Shown here piece after piece: positions 9,275 through 17,616 of a stretch of DNA of 51,715 bases; position 1 is the first letter of the stretch, and each line of letters starts with the position of its first letter. Where the stretch lies: positions 1-51,715 of the forward strand of contig SEEV01000024.1 of NCBI GenBank assembly GCA_004211695.1, written 5' to 3'. A program made the position numbers and the translations under genes. Source of the stretch: Rhodococcus sp. (in: high G+C Gram-positive bacteria) (lineage in GTDB: Bacteria > Actinomycetota > Actinomycetes > Mycobacteriales > Mycobacteriaceae). Under the pieces are notes generated by a model. It was not told the DNA's origin and did no database searches. It was given only the letters and a program-made list of their open reading frames with translations.

Positions 9275-9297
9275 TTACCCACTAGATTACCCACTAG
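9275..9297. promoter_or_regulatory. Tandem TTACCCACTAG repeats, putative TetR operator
   Basis: TTACCCACTAG occurs exactly at 9275-9285 and again at 9287-9297, on the same face at 12-bp spacing. It overlaps the leader just before the ribosome site (AGGAG) and GTG of the ligase gene. A GGGTA at about 9253 is the inverted partner. The position would block transcription or early elongation. Binding by the adjacent TetR is inferred. Confidence 0.45.
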
Positions 9298-9305
9298 GAG
9301 TTGTC

Positions 9306-10934
9306 GTGTCTGTCGATATCGACGCGCGAGTACGCGAGATCCTGTCGTCCTACGCCGGTGACGGCACGAACGTGGCGTGGCTGCTGTGCGACAGGCACCC
9401 GCCCGAGTCGTTGGCACTGACCGTCGTCGACGAGGATCTGTCCACCACGCGACTGACCTACGCCGACCTCACCGAGTCGTCACGCCGATTCGCCCAGATA
9501 CTCACCGATCGCGGGATCGGACAAGGCGACCGAGTCGCCACCCTGATGGGCAAGAGTGCCGACCTGGTCACCGTGCTCCTCGGCATCTGGCGGGTCGGCG
9601 CGGTGTACGTTCCCCTCTTCACCGCGTTCGCCGAGGACGCGGTGACCTCGCGCCTGACGAACTCGAAGACCAAGCTGGTCGTCGTCGACGCCGCATACCG
9701 GCCGAAGGTTGCCACGACCGGCGCGTGGGACGTCCTGGTGGCCGGCGGCGCCGAGGACAGTTTGACCGCGGCGCTGACGTCGGTAAGCGCCGACACCCGG
9801 CCGTCCGTTGCGGTCGGCGGCCGCGGCGCGCTGGTGCACATGTTCACCTCGGGTACCACCGGCACTCCCAAGGGCGTGGTCCACCCAGTCAGCTACATCG
9901 CCGGATGGCACAGCTACCTCGAATTCGCACTCGGCGTCCGCGAGGACAGCGTGTTCTGGTGCGCGGCGGACCCGGGCTGGGCGTACGGGCTCTACACCGC
10001 GATCATCGCACCGCTGGCCGCCGGTGTTCCGACCATCCTGACCCGCGGCGGCTTCTCCGCCGCCGCTACTTGGGATGTGCTCTCCCAACTGGAGGTCACC
10101 GACTACGCCGCAGCGCCGACCGTGTACCGGGGCCTGCGCGCCGAACACCACTCGCAGCCGAACACACTCGCGTTGCGCCGCCTCTCGAGCGCGGGTGAGC
10201 CGCTGACCCCCGAGGTCAACCTGTGGGCCGAGAAGGAACTCGGCCTGCTCGTCCACGACCACTACGGACAGACCGAACTCGGGATGCCCGCCGGGTTCCC
10301 GCATCACCCCGACGTCGCAGTGCCGGTGGTGTCCGGAGCGATGGGTGTAGCGCTGCCCGGGTGGGATCTGACCGTCCTCGAGAACGACCGCGACGAGCCC
10401 GCACCCGCCGGCACCGTCGGGCGGCTCGCGGTGGTGGTTGCCGACAGCCCGCTGATGACGTTCACCGAATACGCGGCCGGGCGCGGCGACGCGGGCCGAT
10501 TCACCGCCGACAAGAAACACTTCCTCACCGGTGACACCGCCAGCATCGATGCCGACGGAATCCTGCACTTCTCCTCCCGCGACGACGACATCATCATCAT
10601 GGCCGGCTACCGCATCGGCCCCTTCGACGTCGAATCCGTACTCGTCCAGCACCCTGCAGTGCGTGAGTGCGCCGTGGTCGCCGCACCCGACGAGGTACGC
10701 GGCGAAGTGATCGAGGCCTACGTCATCGCTGCACCGGACTTCGACCAGGACCCCGGCGAGGCGCTCGCCCACGAACTGCAGCAGTGGGTAAAAACCAAGT
10801 ACGCCGCCCACGCCTACCCGCGCCGGGTGCACTTCGTCGACACCCTCCCCAAGACCCCGAGCGGCAAAATCCAGCGCGCCCAGCTCCGACAGCAGCGCCG
10901 CGCCGAACTGTCCCGACAGGAAACACACTCATGA
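9306..10934 (+). CDS. Acyl-CoA synthetase (acetyl/medium-chain/aryl-CoA ligase type)
   Basis: The 542-residue ANL ligase shows MFTSGTTGTPKG at about 179-190, HYGQTELGMPAG, KKHFLTGDTA, MAGYRIGPFDVES and a C-terminal LPKTPSGKIQRA with the catalytic lysine. The GxYRIGPFDVES pattern is typical of the acetyl-CoA-synthetase/benzoate-CoA-ligase/medium-chain branch. The GTG at 9306 follows AGGAG; the upstream open frame that continues into the tetR region is not coding. It overlaps the crotonase start by ATGA, so it heads a three-gene operon. Substrate preference cannot be decided here. Confidence 0.88.
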   Translation: MSVDIDARVREILSSYAGDGTNVAWLLCDRHPPESLALTVVDEDLSTTRLTYADLTESSRRFAQILTDRGIGQGDRVATLMGKSADLVTVLLGIWRVGAVYVPLFTAFAEDAVTSRLTNSKTKLVVVDAAYRPKVATTGAWDVLVAGGAEDSLTAALTSVSADTRPSVAVGGRGALVHMFTSGTTGTPKGVVHPVSYIAGWHSYLEFALGVREDSVFWCAADPGWAYGLYTAIIAPLAAGVPTILTRGGFSAAATWDVLSQLEVTDYAAAPTVYRGLRAEHHSQPNTLALRRLSSAGEPLTPEVNLWAEKELGLLVHDHYGQTELGMPAGFPHHPDVAVPVVSGAMGVALPGWDLTVLENDRDEPAPAGTVGRLAVVVADSPLMTFTEYAAGRGDAGRFTADKKHFLTGDTASIDADGILHFSSRDDDIIIMAGYRIGPFDVESVLVQHPAVRECAVVAAPDEVRGEVIEAYVIAAPDFDQDPGEALAHELQQWVKTKYAAHAYPRRVHFVDTLPKTPSGKIQRAQLRQQRRAELSRQETHS

Positions 10935-11743
10935 CCGATGCCCGGACGCCGCTGGTCGTGACCCAGCACGGTGCGACACGCACCCTCACCCTCAACCGCC
11001 CCAACCGGCGCAACGCCCTGAACGACACACTGGTCGAGGCACTCGACACCGCACTGTCCGACGCCGAGGCCGATTCGGGCACCCGAGCCGTCGTCCTGGG
11101 CGGCGCCGGCAAGAGCTTCTGCGCCGGCGCCGACCTCCAGCATTTTCTCGATCTGCACTCCCGCGGCCAAGCCCCCACCGGGTTTCTCCGGGACGTCTCA
11201 GCCCTGGCCACCCGGCTGGAAACGAGCCGGTTGCCCGTCGTCGCAGCGATCCACGGACATGCCGTCGCCGGTGGACTCGAACTCGCGCTCGCCTGCGACG
11301 TCGTCATCGCCACCCCCACCGCACGGATCGGCGACGGACACGTCCGAAACAACCTGCTTCCCGCCGGCGGCGCCAGCGTGCGCCTGCCCCGCAAGGTCGG
11401 CGACTCCATGGCCCGCTGGCTCGCCCTGACCGGCACCCTGCTCCCGGCAACCGAACTGCAGCACACCGGATGGTTACACGCGGTCGTCGACCACGACCAC
11501 CTCCACACCACCGCCCTCGCCGCCGCCGCCGAGCTCGCCGAGCACGCCGGCCCCGCGCAATCGGCCTACAAATCGCTGCTCGCCGACCTCACCGGGCTCG
11601 ACGAACAGCGCGGCCTCGCTTATGAACTCGACGCCTTCGACACCCACTGGCAGGGCAGCGACGTCCCCACCGCGCTGAACGACTTCCTGCACGGCAGGAC
11701 AACCACCACCAACTCCCACCCCGCCCCGACAGGAACACGATGA
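10931..11743 (+). CDS. Enoyl-CoA hydratase/isomerase-like protein with one catalytic Glu replaced
   Basis: A 270-residue crotonase-fold protein: FCAGADL at about 63-69 and HGHAVAGGLELALACD at about 108-123. The first hydratase glutamate is kept (near 117 in GGLE). At the place of the second glutamate (QPEI in classic hydratases) the sequence reads DGHV, so a histidine (about 137) stands there. This suggests an isomerase, hydrolase or other crotonase chemistry rather than simple hydration. It is translationally coupled to the ligase before it and the SDR after it by 4-base overlaps. Confidence 0.83.
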   Translation: MTDARTPLVVTQHGATRTLTLNRPNRRNALNDTLVEALDTALSDAEADSGTRAVVLGGAGKSFCAGADLQHFLDLHSRGQAPTGFLRDVSALATRLETSRLPVVAAIHGHAVAGGLELALACDVVIATPTARIGDGHVRNNLLPAGGASVRLPRKVGDSMARWLALTGTLLPATELQHTGWLHAVVDHDHLHTTALAAAAELAEHAGPAQSAYKSLLADLTGLDEQRGLAYELDAFDTHWQGSDVPTALNDFLHGRTTTTNSHPAPTGTR

Positions 11744-12498
11744 ACCGCTACACCGACCAGGTCGTCCTCGTCACCGGCGCCGGCCAAGGACTCGGCGCCG
11801 CCATGGCCCACCGGTTCGCCGCCGAAGGCGCCACCGTCGCGATCGCCGAAATCAACGACGCCGCCGGACAAGCACTGGCTGCCGAGCTGACCGACTGCTA
11901 CGGCCGCCCCGCCACCAGCCACCCCATCGACGTCGCCTCCGCCCCGCAGGTGCAGGACTGGGTCGACACGATCGCCGACACCCTCGGACGCATCGACGCC
12001 CTGGTCAACAATGCCGGAATCATCCGCGACAACCGGATCGAGAAGATCAGCGTCGAGGACTGGCACGCCGTCATCGACGTCTCGCTCACCGGCTCGTTCC
12101 TGTGCGCCCAGGCCGTCCTGCCGCACATGCGCGCCCGCACCTACGGACGGATCGTGTCGTTCAGCTCGATGAGCTGGCGCGGGAACTTCGGTCAGGCCAA
12201 CTATGTCGCCGCCAAGGCCGGCATCGTCGGGCTCACCCGCACCATCGCCCTCGAAGCCGCGCGCGACGGCATCACCGCCAACGCCATCGCCCCCGGCCTC
12301 ATCGAAACACCGATGCTCGCCTCCATGAACGGACCCGCCCGCGACAAACTCGTCTCCAAGGTCCCCCAGAAACGCACCGGCGACCCGAACGACATCGCCG
12401 AAGCCGCCGCCTACCTCTGCTCCCCCACCGCCGGCTACGTCAGCGGCATCGTCCTCGACGTCGACGGCGGCCTCGGCATCGGATCCTCGATCCGATAG
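11740..12498 (+). CDS. SDR-family oxidoreductase (FabG-like)
   Basis: A 252-residue classical SDR with TGAGQGLG near residue 13, LVNNAG, a serine in SFSSMS, YVAAK active-site Tyr/Lys and PGLIETPM. It most resembles 3-oxoacyl-ACP reductase/3-hydroxyacyl-CoA dehydrogenases. As the third gene after a ligase and a crotonase-fold enzyme it probably oxidises a hydroxyacyl-CoA. The start overlaps the crotonase stop. A 12-bp perfect palindrome (12529-12540) lies 31 bases after the stop and may help termination. Confidence 0.85.
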   Translation: MNRYTDQVVLVTGAGQGLGAAMAHRFAAEGATVAIAEINDAAGQALAAELTDCYGRPATSHPIDVASAPQVQDWVDTIADTLGRIDALVNNAGIIRDNRIEKISVEDWHAVIDVSLTGSFLCAQAVLPHMRARTYGRIVSFSSMSWRGNFGQANYVAAKAGIVGLTRTIALEAARDGITANAIAPGLIETPMLASMNGPARDKLVSKVPQKRTGDPNDIAEAAAYLCSPTAGYVSGIVLDVDGGLGIGSSIR

Positions 12499-12528
12499 CT
12501 CCGATCTGGTCCCCGGTAGGAGGCGTGG

Positions 12529-12540
12529 GGTGGCGCCACC
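12529..12540. terminator. Possible hairpin after the ligase-crotonase-SDR operon
   Basis: GGTGGCGCCACC is a perfect 12-bp palindrome, extended by GGGG on the left and CCCC on the right with small mismatches. It lies just downstream of the operon. There is no U-tract, so intrinsic termination is uncertain. Confidence 0.3.
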
Positions 12541-12580
12541 ATCCCCTCACCGCAATTCATCAGCTGGAACCGAGAAGACA

Positions 12581-12997
12581 ATGGATGAGAAGAGAACGGC
12601 GCGAGCGTTGAGCGAACACGCCGCATCGCAGCGCGACCTGGCGACGACGGACGGAATGGACATCCGCGCGTTTCAACAGTGGCGTGATCGACGGCGGGAG
12701 GCGGACCAGACCCGAAACGGGCGAATCAGAGCCGACAAAGAAGCAGAGGAGATCGTCCCGTTCGCCCGCAGATGGTCACCCTTCGGCGGCGCACCTGCCC
12801 ACGAAATCTTCATCCAGGTCGGAATGTCGCCGACCCGATTCGCACAGCGACTACAGGAGATCCTCCACCGAGCCCCCATCGGTAGCCCGCGGTGCCCTCC
12901 AGCCGGTGTTCCCACATCGGAGGCGAGGAATATTCTGGCACTCTTCGACTATTCGATACCCTTTAGATTCAACTCTTGGGGACTCGTTTCGCGGTGA
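12581..12997 (+). CDS. Small protein of unknown function with a W-x-P-[FY]-G motif
   Basis: From the ATG at 12581 it encodes 138 residues. It is charged and helical at the N-terminus. A compact segment RRWSPFGGAPAHEIFIQVGM (about 60-79) is followed by SPTRFAQRLQEIL. The 71-residue product at 51096 carries the same pattern (WLPYGTPPSDEL, FGMTTGRYEQQLARIL), so both belong to one small actinobacterial family, possibly DUF3263-like with a helix-turn-helix-like segment. The last ~45 residues look like random high-GC translation, suggesting a frameshifted end. I do not know its function. Confidence 0.45.
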   Translation: MDEKRTARALSEHAASQRDLATTDGMDIRAFQQWRDRRREADQTRNGRIRADKEAEEIVPFARRWSPFGGAPAHEIFIQVGMSPTRFAQRLQEILHRAPIGSPRCPPAGVPTSEARNILALFDYSIPFRFNSWGLVSR

Positions 12998-13418
12998 CAG
13001 TGCATCGATTCGGTCGGAGCCTGAGCAGCGGGCGTGATCGGCACTGTTCGGGTAGCAAGTCGGAATGTCGCTCGGCGACAGCCTCGTGGATTGCGCTTGT
13101 ATGACTGCTGGCGCGGCGGGTCTGCGGAGCCGGCCGGAGGCCAGCCGTGCGGTGTATCCCGGGACGATGCGCACGTCCGGAAAACGGCTTGCTGCAGCGA
13201 CGATTTACGGTCGGCGACATATGCGGGGAGCCTTCCGGTCCCGGCGCCCGCCAATGTGCGATGGTCTGGGCCCGAACATTCGTAGACGCGAACGTGGCAT
13301 GCTGTTTGGCGGTCCACATACTCGGTGAGAGATTCCGATCCAGGACGACCGAGAACCGAGTCCCAGATACCTATTTCGAAGTCCGCTCATACACCTGCAC
13401 ACCCAGTAGGAGGCACCT
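12998..13418. other. Intergenic region with no recognised gene
   Basis: This 421-base stretch lies between the small unknown protein and the quinone-oxidoreductase-like gene. Open frames here lack ribosome sites and recognisable motifs. The only functional element I see is the ribosome site TAGGAGG at 13406-13412 for the next gene. Confidence 0.5.
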
Positions 13419-14375
13419 GTGCGCGCAGTCCGTCTCATTGAGTACAACGGTCCCGATGCTGTGGAGATTGTCGATATCGACGAACCATTGTGCGACGGAA
13501 ACGTTCTGGTGGACCTGCACGCCGCCGGGGTCGGATTCCCCGACCTGCTGCTGTCCCGGGCGGGTTATCAAGTTGTCCGCCCTCTGCCGGCGCTCCTCGG
13601 CATGGAGGGGTCCGGTGTCGTACGCAGCGCACCCGGATGCCACGGTCTCAGACCCGGCCAACGGGTGGCCGTATTCAGCGACGCAGGGACCTGGCAACAG
13701 ACCGTCGCCATCGACCCCCAGTCGGTGTTCCCCCTTCCAGACACGGTCTCGTTCGCCGCGGGGGCAGGATTCCTGCTCAACTATCTCACCGTGCACTTCG
13801 CGCTCGACGAACGCGCGCGCTACCGTCCCGGCGAAACCGTTCTCGTGCACGGTGCGGCGCGCGGCATCGGTGTGGCTGCCCTTCAGGTCGCTTCGGCGCT
13901 CGGTCTCCACACGATCGCCGTGGTCAGCACGGACGCCAAAGCTGAGGTCGCCCGCGCGAACGGGGCCACCTTCGTCATCGGGGCCGACGGCTTCAAGGAT
14001 CACGTCCTCGAACTCACGCAAGGCCGCGGCGTCGACATCATCCTCGACCCTGTCGGTGGCGAACGATTCACCGACAGCCTCCGCAGCCTCGCCCCCGGCG
14101 GCAGGGCGGTGGTGCTCGGATTCACCGCCCCCACCGTCAAGGTCAATCGTCTACTGCTCAGGAATATCTCGGTGGTCGGAGCAGGCTGGGCTGAGTACAT
14201 GCGCGCCGACCCCTCGTATCCCGCCAGACAGTGGGCCACGCTCGGACCACTTCTCGAAAACGGCGATCTGACCATTGTCGAGCCCACTATCTACCCGATA
14301 GAACGCGCTGCCGACGCACTACGCGCCCTGGATGCGCGAGCTGCCAGCGGCAAGATCGTCCTCGCGCTCCGGTAG
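13419..14375 (+). CDS. Zinc-independent MDR oxidoreductase (NADPH:quinone-reductase-like)
   Basis: A 318-residue medium-chain dehydrogenase: GroES-like N-terminal half (MRAVRLIEYNGPDAVEIVDI), then the cofactor motif HGAARGIGVAALQVASALG at about 147-165, DPVGG and a C-terminal RAADALRALDARAASGKIVL. No structural zinc cysteine cluster is visible, so it belongs with quinone oxidoreductases/enoyl reductases. The GTG start is set by TAGGAGG eight bases upstream. It appears to be a single gene, followed by a decayed hydrolase. The physiological substrate, a quinone or an alpha,beta-unsaturated carbonyl, is unknown. Confidence 0.85.
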   Translation: MRAVRLIEYNGPDAVEIVDIDEPLCDGNVLVDLHAAGVGFPDLLLSRAGYQVVRPLPALLGMEGSGVVRSAPGCHGLRPGQRVAVFSDAGTWQQTVAIDPQSVFPLPDTVSFAAGAGFLLNYLTVHFALDERARYRPGETVLVHGAARGIGVAALQVASALGLHTIAVVSTDAKAEVARANGATFVIGADGFKDHVLELTQGRGVDIILDPVGGERFTDSLRSLAPGGRAVVLGFTAPTVKVNRLLLRNISVVGAGWAEYMRADPSYPARQWATLGPLLENGDLTIVEPTIYPIERAADALRALDARAASGKIVLALR

Positions 14376-14392
14376 CCGGGGAACTGACTCGA

Positions 14393-15190
14393 ATGTGCAT
14401 CGCGGTGGTCAATGTCAACGGCGGTGGGGGCGGTAGGTCGTGTGGATCGGGGGGACCCATCGCTACCTTCACGCTCGACCGCGGTCTCGACCATACACGC
14501 GACCCTATTGCCACTGTGCCCTCAGTGCGGCTGGTTGCGGCGTTCGACGAGCGCGGTGTGGGCGCCAGCGGCACACGAGTACGCCGACCTCACGCAGATG
14601 GGCACCAATGCGATTGCTTCCATCCGCGCTCGCGGCCACGACACCGTGGGGTGGCTTGAGTCATCACACCCCAAGAATCTCGGCTCGTACGACGAACGGT
14701 GATCGCCGGTACCGGGCTGCGTGGGGGCAGTGGTATCGACAAGATGGCCCGAATCGTCGCCAGTGCATATCTGAAGGCAGCCACCACGCAAAGACGCGCC
14801 GGGACTTCCTCTTTTCCCGGACGCCCAAGAGAAACGCACAGCGAACGACTACTTCGCGCGCGCTTGACCGAGCGAACCGACGGCCGCAACAAGTCAATAT
14901 CCATCCGAGCCAGGTTTGCAGAAATCACAGCGATCACACGAGGCGGAAAGGCGGCCCCCGGCGACCAGGTCGGCAGTCCCCCACCCCACCTTCGCCGCGA
15001 GCGGGGACCACGACCTGATGATCGCGAGCGAGCACTAGGAGGACCTCGCGCGGCGACTTCCGAACTCGCAATTGACGGTCTATCCCGACTCCGGACACGG
15101 CTGGGTCTTGCAGTACTACCGGAGTTTCACTACTACCGGAGATTCGTTCCTGCAGTTCTCGAATTCCTTGCACACCCTGAGTCGGGATTC
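14393..15190 (+). pseudogene. Decayed alpha/beta hydrolase (relative of the 7673-8548 gene)
   Basis: Fragments in several frames line up in order with the intact hydrolase at 7673: VNVNG near the start; RLVAAFDERGVGAS at about 14530-14575 (compare RRVITFDNRGIGAS); NAIASIR; IAGTG followed by GGSGIDK; RLTERTDGR; LPNSQLTVYPDSGHGWVLQ at about 15054-15117; and FVPAVLEFLAHPES at the end. There is at least one stop (TAG near 15036), several frame changes, and about 30 residues covering the nucleophile elbow (GFSLGG in the relative) are lost. It is clearly non-functional. Boundaries are approximate. Confidence 0.72.
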
Positions 15191-15385
15191 GCTGGGTCGG
15201 CGATCGAGCGACTCGAGTCGCCGGCGCACATGGGTACTTTTCCTTGCTTACTCGTACCCGTTCTTGTACCCTGATGGTGACCGCAATCACAGGATCCACA
15301 CCCGGTGGCTACGCACACTTCAGGTGCGTTGCCGAGCGCCGGGTGTGCATCGAGTTGGTGTTCGCATGAAGGTAGGAAGTCTGAA

Positions 15386-17053
15386 ATGAGTCAGATCAGT
15401 ATCGATCTCAACGTGGAGGTGCCGATGCGCGACGGCACGATTCTCCGGGCCGATGTCTATCGGCCGGCGGCTCCGGGTTCGTACCCGGTGCTGATCCAGC
15501 GCACGCCGTACGACAGGACGGGATCGTTGAATGTCCTCATGTTCGACACCCTGGCTGCGGTGAAGCGTGGCTACATCGTTGTGCAGCAGGACACCCGTGG
15601 CCGATTCGATTCCGACGGAGAGTGGCTGCCCTGGGCCTACGAGCAGCAGGACGGGTACGACACCGTCGTCTGGGCGAGCCGCCTTCCCGGAAGCAACGGC
15701 AAGGTCGGCATGTTCGGCGGAAGCTACACCGGGCAGACTCAATGGGCCACAGCCCTCGCTGCACCGCCAGGGCTGGCGGCGATAGCACCGCAGATCACCT
15801 GGAGTGACCCGGCCGATGGTCTCATGTTCCGCGGCGGCGCAATCGAACTGGGGCTTAACACATGGTGGACGCTTGCACAGACTTTGCCGCAGTTGCCGAA
15901 GGTCATCGATGACCCCGACGAGCTTCTCGCCGCGATGGCAACCACCGTCGAGGATTACGACTCGCTGGCTACCAAGGGCTACTGGGAGCTCCCGGCGGCA
16001 CCGCTCCCGGCTCTGACTCGGGCCGGCCTGCCCGACCTCGGTGTCCAACGCGGACTGCACGATCCCGACACCACCGAGGAATGCCGGGTTGCCGGCCGCC
16101 ACGACCAGGTCACTGTGCCGAGCTTGAACATCGGTGGTTGGTACGACGTCTTCCAACAGGGAACGCTCGACAACTACATCGCGATGCGCGAGCGCGGCGT
16201 GCCGACCCGTCTCGTGGTGGGCCCGTGGCCGCATGTGAATTTCTTCAACTTCGGCCAGATCGGCGACATCAACTTCGGGCTGCTGTCCGAGGTCGCCCCC
16301 GGGGCCACCACCATGACGGACTACCAGCTCGATTGGTTCGAGAACTACCTTCGTGATGGGTCGGACACCAACGACTCGGGTGCACCGGTGCAACTGTTCG
16401 TCATGGGAATCAACCAATGGCGCGACGAGGAAGAATGGCCACTCCAGCGGGCCGTTTTAACGCCTCTGTACCTGCACGGCGACGGCAGTGCGTCCTTCGA
16501 CCAGCCCACCGACGAGCAATCGCACAGCGACTTCACGTATGACCCCGCCGACCCGGTACCGACGTGCGGCGGCAACCTCGTCATGTCCGGTCAGTTCCCG
16601 GCCGGGCCGAAAGACCAGGCAACCGTCGAAAGTCGCCCCGATGTGTTGGTGTTCTCGACTCCCGTGCTGACAGAAGACCTCGAAATCACCGGCAAGGTAA
16701 CGGCCGAACTCTTCGCCGCCACCGACGGACCGACAACCGACTGGGTAGTCAGACTCTGTGATGTCGACGAAAACGGCGTCTCCTACAACATCGTCGACGG
16801 AATCACCCGCGTGACGACCGAGCCGGACAACATCGACAAGACCGACATCGATCTATGGTCGACCAGCATCGTCATCAAGGCCGGCCACCGTCTCCGAGTG
16901 CACGTCACCTCCAGCAACTTCCCCCGCTGGGACCGCAACCCCAACACCGATACCGAAGTCGACGACCCGAGCAAATTCCGCCTCGCACACCAGAGCATTC
17001 ACCACAACGCACTCCACCCCTCGCACCTCGTACTCCCCGTAATCCCCAACTAA
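15386..17053 (+). CDS. CocE/NonD-family serine hydrolase
   Basis: A 555-residue protein of the X-Pro dipeptidyl-peptidase (S15)/cocaine-esterase family. It begins with VPMRDGTILRADVYRP and RTPYDR, has nucleophile elbow GGSYTGQTQW (Ser near 113), GWYD containing the acid residue and GPWPHVNFFNFG with the catalytic histidine, then the C-terminal jelly-roll domain. Length matches CocE (about 570). AGGAAG precedes the ATG at 15386. It has no same-strand partner gene. Family members cleave esters or amides, including bulky acyl esters and glutaryl amides; the substrate here is unknown. Cytoplasmic, since no signal peptide is visible. Confidence 0.88.
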   Translation: MSQISIDLNVEVPMRDGTILRADVYRPAAPGSYPVLIQRTPYDRTGSLNVLMFDTLAAVKRGYIVVQQDTRGRFDSDGEWLPWAYEQQDGYDTVVWASRLPGSNGKVGMFGGSYTGQTQWATALAAPPGLAAIAPQITWSDPADGLMFRGGAIELGLNTWWTLAQTLPQLPKVIDDPDELLAAMATTVEDYDSLATKGYWELPAAPLPALTRAGLPDLGVQRGLHDPDTTEECRVAGRHDQVTVPSLNIGGWYDVFQQGTLDNYIAMRERGVPTRLVVGPWPHVNFFNFGQIGDINFGLLSEVAPGATTMTDYQLDWFENYLRDGSDTNDSGAPVQLFVMGINQWRDEEEWPLQRAVLTPLYLHGDGSASFDQPTDEQSHSDFTYDPADPVPTCGGNLVMSGQFPAGPKDQATVESRPDVLVFSTPVLTEDLEITGKVTAELFAATDGPTTDWVVRLCDVDENGVSYNIVDGITRVTTEPDNIDKTDIDLWSTSIVIKAGHRLRVHVTSSNFPRWDRNPNTDTEVDDPSKFRLAHQSIHHNALHPSHLVLPVIPN

Positions 17054-17238
17054 AAAGCCACCACGAAGGACGACGGTCGGGTCGGCCCGCATATACCTGC
17101 CACAAGGAAACGCGGGCCTGCCCGGCCGTCCCTCTCCCGTTGCAAGTACCTACTTCGATCGCCCAACGCCGGGCCGATTCGTCCATCCGCCTCGAACCCT
17201 CCACCAACGCTTACAAGCCGACCAGTAGCGCTCGTTCA

Positions 17239-17451
17239 TTATCCCTCGACGATCGGCACCAGGTCCCCGGCCCGCCGCGCCAACGGATACAGCGTCGACC
17301 ACTTCCACACGAACGGCACCGCCCGCGACGCCGGCGTCATCGGCATCAAATCGCCTAGCTGCGTCCACAACGGCGTCAAATGCTCAGTTTCAAAGTCCGC
17401 GAACAGTTCGTTCAGTGCTTGATCTTCGATGACTGATTGGGTGTCGGTCAT
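17239..17451 (-). pseudogene. N-terminal remnant of gentisate 1,2-dioxygenase
   Basis: An AAGGAG site precedes an ATG at 17451, and 70 residues follow before a TAA. The segment HLTPLWTQLGDLMP, then AVPFVWKW and LYPLARRAGDLVPI, is characteristic of the N-terminus of gentisate 1,2-dioxygenases, which normally continue with GGERRAI and two cupin domains to about 350 residues. None of that follows. The remnant lies downstream of, and in line with, the leftward bicupin/hydrolase operon, so gentisate chemistry may once have been part of it. The 185 bases to the CocE gene hold nothing I recognise. Confidence 0.7.
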
Positions 17452-17616
17452 TGATGTGCTCCTTCGTCGGCGTGGCACGCAGCTGGACCTGCGACACTCA
17501 GCAGAACTTCTCTCGGTCCCGGGTGGGTCTGACGATCTCCGTCAACGAAGGCCGGCTTTTGTACTGCTCGAACATCCAGGCCTGTCAAGGTTGCCTTCTT
17601 CTACTGCTAGTCAGTG

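Noticed and set aside
8583..9305. N-terminal extension of the acyl-CoA synthetase through the tetR region
   Set aside because: It is antisense to tetR, lacks ligase similarity, and the GTG at 9306 has its own ribosome site and gives a normal-length ligase.
9480..10928. Long leftward open frame of 482 codons
   Set aside because: It lies fully antisense to the acyl-CoA synthetase, which carries complete ANL motifs; this is a codon-bias shadow.
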